Source: CAZCBX01 sp964497185 (lineage in GTDB: Bacteria > Bdellovibrionota_G > JALEGL01 > JAGRMV01). From it: a stretch of DNA of 64,000 bases. The notes beneath the pieces are model-generated. The model made no database searches. It was not told where the DNA came from and saw only the letters and a program-made list of their open reading frames with translations. The stretch is from contig CAZCBX010000014.1 in NCBI GenBank assembly GCA_964497185.1, positions 6,625-70,624 of the forward strand, written 5' to 3'. The translations under genes were made by a program, and so were the position numbers. Below are positions 27,477 to 37,700 of this stretch, piece after piece (position 1 is the stretch's first letter; every line of letters starts with the position of its first letter).

Positions 27477-27563
27477 CATCCAATCTCCTCTACAATCATT
27501 TACGATAGCCATACCTAGCCCAAACCCCACCAAATGACAACTCATTCATACCCCACCCAAACC

Positions 27564-27597
27564 AAAAAAAAACAAGCATCGCAACAGCGATACTTGT
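27564..27597 (-). terminator. Intrinsic terminator of ftsZ
   Basis: On the minus strand ACAAGTATCGC and GCGATGCTTGT pair across TGTT with one mismatch, followed at once by nine T. It lies about 135 nt after the ftsZ stop and ahead of ald, so it should end the ftsZ transcript and separate it from ald. Confidence 0.85.
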
Positions 27598-27636
27598 CCA
27601 TTTTTTCAGGCCTTTTTTAAAAACCAAATTTTAGGG

Positions 27637-27711
27637 AGACAGACGGCCCACCTCTAGGGAAAATAAAGCGCAGCAAAGCGAGCCATTTCCCTAGAGGTGG
27701 GCCGTCTGTCT
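27637..27711. repeat. Long hairpin with conserved centre, copy 1 (after ftsZ)
   Basis: Two arms of 26 nt (27637-27662 and 27686-27711) are perfect complements, beginning AGACAGACGGCCCACC. Between them is a 23-nt loop containing GCGCAGCAAAGCGAGC. A 28-nt stretch spanning the loop (27661-27688) is identical to the centre of copy 2 at 29157-29231, though the arms are unrelated in sequence. It stands between the ftsZ stop and its terminator. Confidence 0.9.
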
Positions 27712-27731
27712 AAACCAATTTGATTTTTTTT

Positions 27732-28970
27732 CTAATCCACTTGTTTGCGTAAGAACGTAGGAATATCGTACTCGTCGTCGGTGTGGTCATCGAGGCCGAG
27801 TTCTTTGATGCGTTTTTTGAATTCGTTGGAATCGAGTTCGCGGTTTTGGAAAAAGGGTGTGGTTAAGGATTGCTCGTCGAGCTTAACCTCAATGTGGGTA
27901 GGCTTTTCTTCCACCACTGTTTTTTCTTCCATGGGTGCTGATTGAAAACTGGTGGTGGCGGAGGAGCGGATTTCCAAGCGTTCAAACGTTTGGGTGGGAT
28001 CCATGCTTTTCATGTCATGGCGATCAAAGCCCGTGGCAATAACAGTTAAGCGAATTCGGTCTTCCATTTTCTCGTCGATTACGGCGCCAAAAATAATGTT
28101 GGCTTCTTCATGGGCCGCTTCATGAATCATCATGGCTGCGTCGTTGACCTCATGAAGGGTTAAAGAGCTGCTGGCGGTGATGTTCATCAATACGCCTGTG
28201 GCCCCACTGACATCCACATCTTCCAACAAGGGGGAAGAAATGGCACGCTGAGCGGCTTCTTTGGCACGGCTTTGGCCTTCGGCTTCGCCCGTACCCATCA
28301 TGGCCATACCTTGACCATTCATGATGGTTTTAACATCGGCAAAATCCAGGTTGATCAAACCAGGCACGGTAATCAGATCACTGATACCCCGCACGGCTTT
28401 CAGCAAAACTTCATCGACTTTTTTAAATGAATCCAGCATGGACAATTGTTCACCGGCCAGATTGATCAAGCGTTGATTGGGAATGGTGATCAGCGTATCG
28501 ACGGCGCGTTTGAGTTCTTTGATGCCACTTTCGGCAAAGGCTTTGCGCTTGCGGCCTTCAAACATAAATGGTTTGGTGACAACACCAATGGCCAAGGCGC
28601 CCACTTCGCGTGCAATTTCAGCAATGACTGGGGCTGCGCCTGTGCCGGTTCCACCACCCATGCCGGCGGTGATAAAGACCATGTCTGCGCCCGCCAACAC
28701 GGCCGCAATTTTGTCGCGATCTTCCAGTGCGGCTTCACGGCCAATTTCTGGGTTGGCACCCGCGCCCAAACCTTTGGTCAGGGAATTGCCAATTTGCAAT
28801 TTGGTTTCTGCCAGCGAGTGACCAATGGCTTGCATATCTGTGTTGGCCACGATGAAATCAACGTTTGAAAGACCCGATTGAATCATGGTGTTAATGGCAT
28901 TGCCACCCCCACCGCCGACACCGACCACTTTGATATTGGCTGCATTGGTATTTTCGACAAATTCAAACAT
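27732..28970 (-). CDS. ftsZ: Cell division protein FtsZ
   Basis: FtsZ is the tubulin-like GTPase that forms the division ring. The T-loop GAGMGGGTGTGAAP-type sequence reads ITAGMGGGTGTGAAPVIAEI, and the T7 loop NLDFADVKTIM is intact. The C-terminal tail ends EYDIPTFLRKQ, the conserved peptide bound by FtsA and others. Length is 412 aa. The ATG at 28970 (MFEFVEN) has AGGAG 6-7 nt ahead; a start at 28997 adds nine residues and also has AAGGA. It follows ftsA after a 280-nt gap, so its own promoter is likely. Confidence 0.97.
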   Translation of the reverse strand: MFEFVENTNAANIKVVGVGGGGGNAINTMIQSGLSNVDFIVANTDMQAIGHSLAETKLQIGNSLTKGLGAGANPEIGREAALEDRDKIAAVLAGADMVFITAGMGGGTGTGAAPVIAEIAREVGALAIGVVTKPFMFEGRKRKAFAESGIKELKRAVDTLITIPNQRLINLAGEQLSMLDSFKKVDEVLLKAVRGISDLITVPGLINLDFADVKTIMNGQGMAMMGTGEAEGQSRAKEAAQRAISSPLLEDVDVSGATGVLMNITASSSLTLHEVNDAAMMIHEAAHEEANIIFGAVIDEKMEDRIRLTVIATGFDRHDMKSMDPTQTFERLEIRSSATTSFQSAPMEEKTVVEEKPTHIEVKLDEQSLTTPFFQNRELDSNEFKKRIKELGLDDHTDDEYDIPTFLRKQVD

Positions 28971-29026
28971 CAAATTCTCCTCACTCACATAACCCATGAA
29001 ATTTGTTCCTTTTTTACATATATAGG

Positions 29027-29049
29027 TTGCACTACACTATATTGCACTA
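29027..29049. promoter_or_regulatory. Direct repeat upstream of ftsZ
   Basis: TTGCACTA occurs twice, at 29027-29034 and 29042-29049, spaced 15 bp apart, about 60-80 nt ahead of the ftsZ start. TATATA (29019-29024) adjoins it and may be a -10 box on the minus strand. Repeated sites at a promoter suggest a regulator, but no protein can be named. Confidence 0.4.
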
Positions 29050-29156
29050 TTTTTAAAAAATAGAAACAAATTTTTACCAAAAACCAACAAACCCCTCACT
29101 CACTCACCCTCTTCCAACCAACCAAAAAAATTAACTTTTGGTTTTTTATCGAAGGC

Positions 29157-29231
29157 GGATTTTTGACCCCCCTGAAGAAAAAATAAAGCGCAGCAAAGCG
29201 AGCCATTTTTTGGAAGGGGGGTCAAAAATCC
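29157..29231. repeat. Long hairpin with conserved centre, copy 2 (after ftsA)
   Basis: Arms GGATTTTTGACCCCCCT (from 29157) and its complement (to 29231) pair over 17 bp, with an imperfect inner extension. The centre holds the same 28-nt stretch as copy 1, including GCGCAGCAAAGCGAGC. It lies 19 nt after the ftsA stop and could shape the end of the ftsA transcript. No T run follows on the minus strand. Confidence 0.9.
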
Positions 29232-29249
29232 CCACGCAATGAAAAAAGC

Positions 29250-30479
29250 CTAAAAGAATTCCCCGAACCATTCTTTCATCCGCCCCTTCACCTTGCCAAA
29301 CATGTTCTTATCCCGAACACGAAAATGGGGACGAATCTGTTGATTTTGGCTGCCATACAAGACCAAACCCACAGCAGTAGCGTAAATGGGACTGGCAACG
29401 GCATCGGCCAGGCCGCCCACTCCCTGAGGAATGCCTCGGCGGACCGGTAAATCAAAAACGTTTTCTGCCACCTCAGGCATGCCTTCCATGATGGCGCTAC
29501 CTCCGGTGATCACCACACCTGAAGCAAGCTTGGGAATGAGGTTCATTTTTTCAAGTTCGTTTTTCACCAAAATGAACAGCTCTTCCACCCGCGGCTCAAT
29601 GATTTCGCTTAGCAGGCGCTTGCTGATCTGTCTGGGTTTACGGCCCCCTACACTGGGCACTTCAATGGTTTCGTCTTTACGAATCAAGTCGCTGGAGGCG
29701 ATGCCATGCTTGTGTTTGATGGCTTCGGCTTCGCGCATGGGTGTTCGAATGCCCACAGCAATGTCATTGGTGATGTGGTTGCCCCCGATGGACAAAACCG
29801 CCGAATGGACAATGGCGCCACCGGCATAAATTAAAATATCGGTGGTGCCGCCACCGATGTCAATCATGGCCACACCCAAATCTTTTTCATCTTGGGTCAA
29901 CACCGCTTTGCTGGAGGCCAATTGCTCAATGGCAATGTCTGCCACATTCAAACCACAACGATTGCAGCATTTGATTATGTTTTGCGCGCTGGTCACAGCT
30001 CCTGTGACAATGTGTACTTTGGACTCAAGCCGCACGCCGCTCATGCCAATGGGTTCACGAATGCCATCTTGATCGTCAATGATGTATTCTTGCGGCAGCA
30101 CATGCAAAACTTCGCGGTCCATGGGGATGGCCACGGCTTTGGCCGCATCGATGACACGGTCGACATCGTATTGGGTAACCTCTTGATTTTTAACGGCCAC
30201 CACGCCGTGAGAATTAAACCCTTTGATGTGGCCACCCGCAATGCCTGCATACACCGAATGCACCTCGCATCCGGCCATCAACTCGGCTTCTTCTATGGAA
30301 TTTTGAATGGATTGAACGGTGGAATCAATGTTGATGACCGCGCCTTTGCGAATCCCGTTGGATGGAAATGTACCCATACCCACGATGTCCACCCCGTGAT
30401 TGGTGATTTCGCCAACAATGGTGCAAATTTTTGTGGTGCCAATGTCCAGACCCACAATGAGGTTATCTTTTTTGGACAT
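29250..30479 (-). CDS. ftsA: Cell division protein FtsA
   Basis: FtsA is an actin-like ATPase that ties FtsZ to the membrane. LIVGLDIGTTKICTIVGEI (phosphate 1) and VAMIDIGGGTTDILIY (phosphate 2) are present, as is VVITGGSAIMEGM (adenosine motif). The C-terminus ends GRMKEWFGEFF, an amphipathic membrane-targeting helix. Length is 409 aa. The ATG at 30479 has AGGGAGAG ahead of it; the reading from 30515 is less likely. Confidence 0.96.
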   Translation of the reverse strand: MSKKDNLIVGLDIGTTKICTIVGEITNHGVDIVGMGTFPSNGIRKGAVINIDSTVQSIQNSIEEAELMAGCEVHSVYAGIAGGHIKGFNSHGVVAVKNQEVTQYDVDRVIDAAKAVAIPMDREVLHVLPQEYIIDDQDGIREPIGMSGVRLESKVHIVTGAVTSAQNIIKCCNRCGLNVADIAIEQLASSKAVLTQDEKDLGVAMIDIGGGTTDILIYAGGAIVHSAVLSIGGNHITNDIAVGIRTPMREAEAIKHKHGIASSDLIRKDETIEVPSVGGRKPRQISKRLLSEIIEPRVEELFILVKNELEKMNLIPKLASGVVITGGSAIMEGMPEVAENVFDLPVRRGIPQGVGGLADAVASPIYATAVGLVLYGSQNQQIRPHFRVRDKNMFGKVKGRMKEWFGEFF

Positions 30480-30607
30480 GCGTCTCTCCCTTGCTTGGCA
30501 ACTTGCGATTCTCATCGGTAAGCCATGCCTTAGTTTCCAACCCTATGGGCTCTCGCCGCATAAAGTCCACTCCTTAAAACCGCGCAATAATGAACTTGGA
30601 AAGATAC

Positions 30608-31297
30608 TTACGAAAGCGGCTTTAATTCTAAGATGACTCTACCATGAAATTGTAAATTGACCCCATGAATTTTTTCCTTTTGCAGCAAAATTTTCTCAAA
30701 AGCCTTTTCCAGTCTTGACATGCGCTCTGATAGCTCACGTTTACCAAGCTTGATCGGTACGGGTAGCTCTTGCAAAACCAGCACCCAGCCAGTGTTTGGC
30801 TCCCATTTTAAAGATGCAAGTCGGTGGCGTTGAATGTGCGGATGGCTGGCAATGTCAATGGCCTGCTGCTTGTGCGCCATGCTCATCTCTTCTGGCGCAG
30901 TTGCTGGATATAATAGTGCAGGGATGGCGGCTTCATCCGCCCATGACCCAAATGGTTCAAACCATTGTCCATCCACATCCATAAAAATAGCCTGTTGCTG
31001 AAAGCGAAACATTGGCAAACGCTCTTGAATGTATAGCTCAAGGGTCTGGTTTTTGCCTTCCTTGATCACAACCGATCGAAAAAAAGAAACATCCATGAAC
31101 ATTTCTTGCATTTGCTTTTTTTGTTGAGGCCCAAAGGGCTTGCCCATAAAAGGCTCAAGCAACGCGACCAAATCTTCTTTGACCAAACGCTTTAGGCCCA
31201 CCACATCCACTGCAAAAAAAACTTTGTCAGAAGGCTGCGCCCAAACGACGCTGCTTATAAGCAGCAACACCAGCACCCATGCTCGTTTTACAAACAT
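30608..31297 (-). CDS. ftsQ: Cell division protein FtsQ/DivIB-like
   Basis: Position between ddl and ftsA, a single N-terminal hydrophobic segment, and a POTRA-like domain followed by a beta domain (ERLPMFRFQQQAIFMDVDGQWF is the typical FtsQ strand pattern) support FtsQ. It is short (229 aa), and the usual cytoplasmic tail is almost absent: the hydrophobic stretch ends VWA-Q and resembles a cleavable signal peptide. The start overlaps the ddl end by 10 nt. A 128-nt gap to ftsA shows no gene. Confidence 0.82.
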   Translation of the reverse strand: MFVKRAWVLVLLLISSVVWAQPSDKVFFAVDVVGLKRLVKEDLVALLEPFMGKPFGPQQKKQMQEMFMDVSFFRSVVIKEGKNQTLELYIQERLPMFRFQQQAIFMDVDGQWFEPFGSWADEAAIPALLYPATAPEEMSMAHKQQAIDIASHPHIQRHRLASLKWEPNTGWVLVLQELPVPIKLGKRELSERMSRLEKAFEKILLQKEKIHGVNLQFHGRVILELKPLS

Positions 31298-32223
31298 GCG
31301 TCTAAAAGAATGGTTTCCACAAGGTCGTCAAAATCAATGCCCGCTTCTTTGGCTGCCATGGGCACCAAACTGGTGGGCGTCATGCCTGGCACTGTATTGA
31401 CTTCCAAACAGTACCACTGGCGGTCTTTGATCATAAAATCCACGCGGCCCCAGCTGCGCCCGCTGACTGCTGCAAAAGCAAGCACGGCTTGATCTGAAAT
31501 GGCCTGGGCGATCTCTGGATCAATGCGCGCGGGGCAATGGTAATCGGTTTTGCCCGAAGTATACTTGGCTTCAAAATCGTACAGTCCACTTTTTGGTCGG
31601 ATTTCAACCACAGGCAGCGCACGGCCTTGCAATATGGCCACAGTTAAATCAATGCCACCGGTTAAAAAAGGTTCCCACACCACTTCACCATCAAAACTAT
31701 GAGCGGCGGTGAATGCATCTTTTAAGTCTTTTCGATCATGCACAATCTGCATGCCAATGCTCGATCCTTCTGTGTCAGGCTTGCCGATGATGGGAAGGGT
31801 TAGCTTTTCCAAGCAGGCCGCTTCAAACGAGGCCGGCGTTTGATGGCTATGGGAGACCACCCAGGGCAAAGTTGGCACTTGGGCTTCGACAAACGCTTTT
31901 TTGCTTTGCGCTTTGCTCATAGACAAGCGGCTGCCATGCACCTGCGTGCCTGTATAGGGCACGCCTGCTTGGGTTAAAAACCGTTGGATTTCCCCGTCTT
32001 CGCCCCCCTTGCCGTGAAGGGCGATAAAAGCTGCTTTGCAGGTGGCCGGTGAAAAATCGTCCATGTTGTCTTTGGGGTCCACTTGCAGCACTTGCGTATA
32101 ACCTTTTCGCGACAATGCTTGCGCAATGGCTTGACCGGTACGAAGTGAGACATCGCGCTCTTGCGAATGGCCGCCCAAAAATACAACCAGCTGGTCTTGT
32201 TTATTTATGTGCATTGGACTCAT
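31288..32223 (-). CDS. ddl: D-alanine--D-alanine ligase
   Basis: Ddl makes the D-Ala-D-Ala dipeptide for the wall precursor. The ATP-grasp signature begins LVVFLGGHSQERDVSLRTG and continues with ALHGKGGEDGEIQ, KPDTEGSSIGM and the Mg site LEVNTVPGMT. Length (311 aa) fits. The ATG overlaps the murB stop by 4 nt. Confidence 0.95.
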   Translation of the reverse strand: MSPMHINKQDQLVVFLGGHSQERDVSLRTGQAIAQALSRKGYTQVLQVDPKDNMDDFSPATCKAAFIALHGKGGEDGEIQRFLTQAGVPYTGTQVHGSRLSMSKAQSKKAFVEAQVPTLPWVVSHSHQTPASFEAACLEKLTLPIIGKPDTEGSSIGMQIVHDRKDLKDAFTAAHSFDGEVVWEPFLTGGIDLTVAILQGRALPVVEIRPKSGLYDFEAKYTSGKTDYHCPARIDPEIAQAISDQAVLAFAAVSGRSWGRVDFMIKDRQWYCLEVNTVPGMTPTSLVPMAAKEAGIDFDDLVETILLDACL

Positions 32224-33149
32224 TGTGGATCCACCCCCAAAATGTGTACTTCGGTCTCCAAAGACACATCATATTTTTCTTGCACGGCTTGTTGTGCCGA
32301 TGACATCAGCCAGCATACATCGCTTGTTTTGGCTTGACCATGATTGATGATAAAATTGGCGTGCTTGTCGGCAATCTCAGCCTGGCCTCGCTTGCAGCCT
32401 TTTAAACCAACACCCTCAATCAACGCGCCTGCAAAATGGCCTTTGGGATTTTTAAACACCGATCCAAAATTTGGATACTGCAAGGGTTGGCGCTTGCGTT
32501 TGAGTTTGGCCGCATCAAGCTTGGCTTCAATGCTGGCTCGGTCACTTTTGCGAAAGAGAAAATGGCCCCCTGCAATGATTAGATCTCGGCCCCAGGGAAA
32601 ATCACGGTATTGAAAATCTTGAGGGGTCACTTTTTTTTCCCACCATTGACCAGCTGGATCATAACCGTATACGCTGGTTAACACGTCTGAAAACCATCCA
32701 TCGGGCGTGCCCGCATTCATGCGAATGCCCCCACCGATGGATCCTGGAATGCCAAAAACAAATTCAAACCCGGTGTATTCTTTTTTACGAAGCAGCGTTA
32801 ACAACTGTCCCATCCCGACACCGGCCTGCGCATCCAGAGCCCATTGATGCTGCGTTTGTTCGAGGGTGTGTAATTGTTTTAGCTTGGACACATCGATCAA
32901 GCACCCCGGATAACCCGCATCCCGAAAGAGCAGATTCGAACCCTTGCCCAACATGTGATAATCCGTTTGATACACCGCGCCCTGTGCGGCGCTCGCCTGC
33001 AAAAAGGACTGCAACATAGTTAGGGTGTCGGGTTGAAATAGATGCGCAGCACGGCAATGACATCGAAAAGACGTTTTGCTCTCCAGCAAAACATCCGCTT
33101 GCACGGGAAAATTTTCTCGCTCAAAAAACTGCGCCCAATCCATGGCCAT
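32220..33149 (-). CDS. murB: UDP-N-acetylenolpyruvoylglucosamine reductase
   Basis: MurB reduces enolpyruvyl-UDP-GlcNAc to UDP-MurNAc with NADPH and FAD. MLGKGSNLLFRDAGYPGCLI is the FAD phosphate loop, FGIPGSIGGGIRMNAG the second signature, and YPNFGSVFKNP holds the catalytic Ser. The C-terminal HANFIINHGQAKTSDV matches the family. Length is 309 aa. It is the first gene of murB-ddl-ftsQ-ftsA; a plus-strand block separates it from murC. Confidence 0.94.
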   Translation of the reverse strand: MAMDWAQFFERENFPVQADVLLESKTSFRCHCRAAHLFQPDTLTMLQSFLQASAAQGAVYQTDYHMLGKGSNLLFRDAGYPGCLIDVSKLKQLHTLEQTQHQWALDAQAGVGMGQLLTLLRKKEYTGFEFVFGIPGSIGGGIRMNAGTPDGWFSDVLTSVYGYDPAGQWWEKKVTPQDFQYRDFPWGRDLIIAGGHFLFRKSDRASIEAKLDAAKLKRKRQPLQYPNFGSVFKNPKGHFAGALIEGVGLKGCKRGQAEIADKHANFIINHGQAKTSDVCWLMSSAQQAVQEKYDVSLETEVHILGVDPQ

Positions 33150-33289
33150 GGTCTCTATGTATCACAAAGCTTTTTGAAGTTCGTGCTTTTCTATGTGGTT
33201 TGTGATCTTTGCATCCTTTTTAAAAAAACCCGTTTGCCTACGTGGGTGCAATGCGGTAAAACAGGCGCATTCTATTTTAAGGAGAAAAC

Positions 33290-34789
33290 ATGATATCCAC
33301 GCTACGAACATGCGTTGGTGTATGCATTGGCTTGTTGGCTGTATCCTCATTTGCAAACCCAAACCATGCACCCTGGACCCTTACCGAAGAAGCACTGGTT
33401 GAAAAAATTTATACCGATGCCACGGTCCTTTCTCGGCTACGCGCAACCGAGCAAAACATATTGAGCCAACAGCTGGAGCAAGAAGCGGCCTACCAGCCCA
33501 CCTGGAAAAACGAGCTGTACTACCAAAACTCGCGTGAGAAAGCCTTGGCTTTTTTTATTCCTACGTTTGGCCCCACCCATGGGTTTCGAACGGGTCTAGC
33601 CCAAGATTTTAGTCGCGGCATCAGTGGACAGGCCAACTTTTTTGCCGATCTTACCAATACCAACGATGGCTCGATTGATCGGGCCACACGAACCGGCATC
33701 AATCTGCAGGGACGAATGGACTTGTGGCGCAACTTTTTGGGCCGCATGGACCAAGCCAAACTGCAAAGCCAACAACTTCAGCTAAAGAAAACTGAATTGG
33801 AAAACAAAATTTCACTTCGCACCTTTGAGCTGGACTTGCGAAAAATGTATTGGTCGTTGGTGTCCATTGAAGAAAAATTGGTGCTGGCTGAAAAACTGCT
33901 TGAAGGCGCTCAACGTCAATACAAAGATAGCTTAAACAGAAAAAAGAACTACATCGCTGATTCAACAGAGACGTCTCGATACAAAGCGCAAGTGTCTGAT
34001 CGTCAAGCCACCATTTATGCGCTTCGCTATCAGCGTGACACCATTCATCAGCAGATCAAGCAGTTTTTTCCGGCTCTGGCTGGCCACCCCCTGGTCATGG
34101 GCGAATATGACCGTGAACAAGCTGTCAATCAAGTACTGACATGCATTGACAACATTCGCGCCTATTCTCAAACTCCATGGCAGTATACGCCCATGGATGA
34201 GCTTTTGACATTCATTGAAGAAGATTACAAACAGCGAAAAATTTTAGATGACCAATATGATAATGTGGACGTAGCGCTGCAAACAGAAGTTCAAATTTCT
34301 GGCGTGGATCGCGGCTATGCCAACTCGTTTGAGGATTTTGCCAACAATGGCAAACCAGGATTTAGCGTTGGTTTGATGGTGGATGTTCCCTTGGGCAAAG
34401 CCAAAAACAAAGTAGAGCATGCCAAACTGCGGGCGCTGGAGGCCAATTTTCAAGCCGAACACAAAGAAACCATGGCCATGGTCGAGTCACAACAATCACA
34501 ACTTTTGGCAATGATCGATACGCTGTTTGCTTCGATGCGCAACTACAAAGCCAACACACAAACGTTGCAACAAAACGTCAGCCGACTGGAACAAAAATAC
34601 AAACAAGCCCGTGTCGATGTTAGAGACCTTGTCTTGGAACAAGACGCGCTTTCTCAAAACGCACTCAACGAAGTCGATGCCCATTTGGCCGTTATGCAAG
34701 TGCTTTTGGATTATTTTAAAATTTTCACACAAGATCCATGTGTCATCAACCAGTTGCATGTGGCCCATATGCAAAAAGCCAAGGAATAG
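33290..34789 (+). CDS. TolC-family outer-membrane efflux protein
   Basis: A signal peptide (cleavage near SSFA-NPN) and two long helical halves rich in Gln, Leu and Lys, with strand-like turns between, fit the TolC barrel and tunnel fold. Length (499 aa) fits. AAGGAG stands 6 nt before the ATG. The RND gene starts 3 nt after its stop, so the two make one operon. Sequence likeness to TolC is at the level of fold and context rather than clear motifs. Confidence 0.78.
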   Translation: MISTLRTCVGVCIGLLAVSSFANPNHAPWTLTEEALVEKIYTDATVLSRLRATEQNILSQQLEQEAAYQPTWKNELYYQNSREKALAFFIPTFGPTHGFRTGLAQDFSRGISGQANFFADLTNTNDGSIDRATRTGINLQGRMDLWRNFLGRMDQAKLQSQQLQLKKTELENKISLRTFELDLRKMYWSLVSIEEKLVLAEKLLEGAQRQYKDSLNRKKNYIADSTETSRYKAQVSDRQATIYALRYQRDTIHQQIKQFFPALAGHPLVMGEYDREQAVNQVLTCIDNIRAYSQTPWQYTPMDELLTFIEEDYKQRKILDDQYDNVDVALQTEVQISGVDRGYANSFEDFANNGKPGFSVGLMVDVPLGKAKNKVEHAKLRALEANFQAEHKETMAMVESQQSQLLAMIDTLFASMRNYKANTQTLQQNVSRLEQKYKQARVDVRDLVLEQDALSQNALNEVDAHLAVMQVLLDYFKIFTQDPCVINQLHVAHMQKAKE

Positions 34790-34792
34790 CCC

Positions 34793-37700
34793 ATGCTTCA
34801 TTTATCTCGTTTTTTCCTCCGCAATCAAAAATTCACTTTTGTTCTCACTTTGTTCGTGTTGGTCTTCGGCCTAAGCGGCCTGTTGCGTTTGAATTCTGAA
34901 TCGTATCCAGCCGTGGATTTTGCCATGTCCACCATTGTCACTGTGTATGATGGCGCCTCCACCGAGGACATTGAAACCAAGATCACCAAGCCCATTGAAG
35001 ATGAGCTTCGCGGCGTGGCAGGCATTAAAGATGTGAACTCAGTTAGCCAACCAGGGTTAAGCCGCATTTTTGTTCGGGGCGACATTGACAACGCAAATGT
35101 TGATAAACTCATGGCTGATTTGCAGCGCGCTGTCGATCGCGCGCAGCTGCCCACCGACCTTCCAGACCCACCGCTGTTTACCGAAATCAAATCCGAAGAA
35201 TTTCCAGTGGTGGAAATCGCCATCGTGGGTTCGAATGAAAACCGACAGCGTGACCTGCTGGCCGACCTTCTTAAAGAAGAAATTGAGGACAACAAAAACA
35301 TCTTGGAAGTGCGTCCCGTCGGTTATCAAGAGCGCGAATTCGAAATCAATTTGGACGTGGATAAAATGAATCAACAGTATGTATCGGTGGATGAAGTACT
35401 GCGCGCCATTGAGCGGCGAAACGTCAATATTCCTGGCGGTCATCTTGAAACCGAAACTTCTCAACAGCTGCTGCGCGTGGAGGGCAAAATCAATGATGCC
35501 AAAGACATTGAAAATATTTTAATTCGTTCCAACTCGTCCAACCAACACATTTATTTAAAAGATGTCGCCACGGTTATCGATGGACAAGAAGAAGCCACCA
35601 TTCTCACCACCCACAATGGCAAAGAAGCCACGCTGCTGATCGCAACCAAAAAAGCGGGCGCCGATACTTTGGAATTGGTGGAACAAATTGATCAAAAAAT
35701 TGAACTCTTTCGCAAAAAAGCCCAAGGAAAGTTTGAAATCAACGTTTATTTTAACGAAGCGCTCAACGTCAAAAATCGCGTATCGGTTTTAACCGGCAAC
35801 GCCCTTACCGGCTTGGCGTTGGTAATTGTCTTTTTATTAATTTTTCTACCGGGGCGCATTGGCATCATGGCCAGTTTGTCTTTGCCCATTGCCGTGATGG
35901 CAACACTGGCTTTTATGCCCATGTTTGGCATGAATTTGGACGCCATCACCATTTTGGCCCTGGTCATTGCCATCGGTATGATGGTGGACAACAGCGTGGT
36001 CATCAGCGAAAATTACACACGCCTTCGCGGCGATGGCATGTCGTCGCGGGAAGCCATTTTATCTTCACTTCAAACACTTTGGCTGCCCATCACGGCCACC
36101 GCTTTTACCACCATTGCCGCCTTCTTACCCATGCTGGTCACCAAAGGGATCATGGGGGAATTTATTCGCTTCATTCCCATCATTGTCACCATCGCCCTGC
36201 TGATGAGTCTGTTTGAAAGTTTTTTTCTTTTGCCCATGCGTCTGGATGGCACGGCCAGCAAACAATCCAAAAAACAATCCGATTGGTTTCAACGCAAATT
36301 TTTACCCACCTTCGAAAAAGTGGTGTCGGCGGCTGTGCGCTTTCGGTATGTCACATTGGGAATTTTCTTTGCCGTTCTCGCCGGCTGTTTTGTGCTGATG
36401 GGCGTGTTTAATACGTTCATCCTGTTTCCGCCTGATCAAACAGAAATTTATGCAGCACGGGTGGAGACCACACCAGGCTCTACGCTGGAATACACCCACA
36501 GCAAAGTCACGCAACTGGTTCGCGCCATTGATGCAAAGCTGGGCGGATCCATCAATCACATTGTGGCCCGCACGGGAATTTCCACCCTGGGCCCCAATGA
36601 TCCCAAAGAAAAGGAAAGTGAAAACGTTGGTATTATTTTGATGTACGTCAACGACGACACCAAATTCAATACGCCTCATACAGAAGTGCTCGATGACCTG
36701 CGCAGCATCCCCATCGAAGGCTACACTGTCACCTACGAAGCAGCCATCAATGGTCCCCCGGTGGGCGAACCGGTCAATGCGACATTTCGATCCAATGACA
36801 GCAAACATTTGGAGACGGTCATTGGTGAAATCAAAACCCACATGGAAGGCCTTCAGGGACTTCGAGACGTGACCATCCAAGATGTGTATGGGGACGAAGA
36901 AGTTTTTGTTCGCATTGATCACAGCAAAGCGGACCGATTGGGTTTGACCACGCAACAAGTGGGCAATGCCATTCGCGCAGCCATTTCCGGCAAACAGGTT
37001 TCGGATGTCAATTTACGCAACAAAGAAGTGGATTTAACAGTACGTTTCAAGGCCCCTTCCCGTCAAAATTTGGAAGACCTCGGTGCCATCATGCTGCAAG
37101 GCAGAGGTGGGTACTTGGTGCCTTTGTCATCCTTTGCAACTTTTGATGTACAGCCGCCCACGGCTTTTATCAAACGCTTTGATTACAAACGGTCCAAAAC
37201 CCTAACCGCCAACATTGACACCGATGTCATCAGTTCAGTTGAAGCCAACCAGGCGCTTATGGAAAAATTTAACGAACTTCACAAAGAGTACAAAGACGTC
37301 AGTCTTGTGTTTGGTGGGGAAGAAGAAAACACCAAAGAGTCCTTAGAAAGTTTGTTCAATGCCTTGATTTTATCGCTGATTGGTATTTTTGCGCTGCTTG
37401 TATTTTTATTCAATTCCTATCTACGGCCTTTGGTCATCATGAGCACCATTCCTTTAGGCTTGGTTGGTTTTTCCATTGCCTTTTATTTGCATGGCCGGCC
37501 CATCAGCTTTTTGGCGCTGATTGGCATCATTGGACTGGGTGGCATCATCGTCAATTCAGGCATTGTATTGATCACTTTTATTGAAGAGTTGCGCAGCGAA
37601 AAAACCGATATGCCTTTGCATGAAATATTAACCAAAGCTTCTGGCCTTCGCCTAAGGGCCGTTGTGGTTAGTTCGCTTACCACCATCAGTGGTTTGTTAC

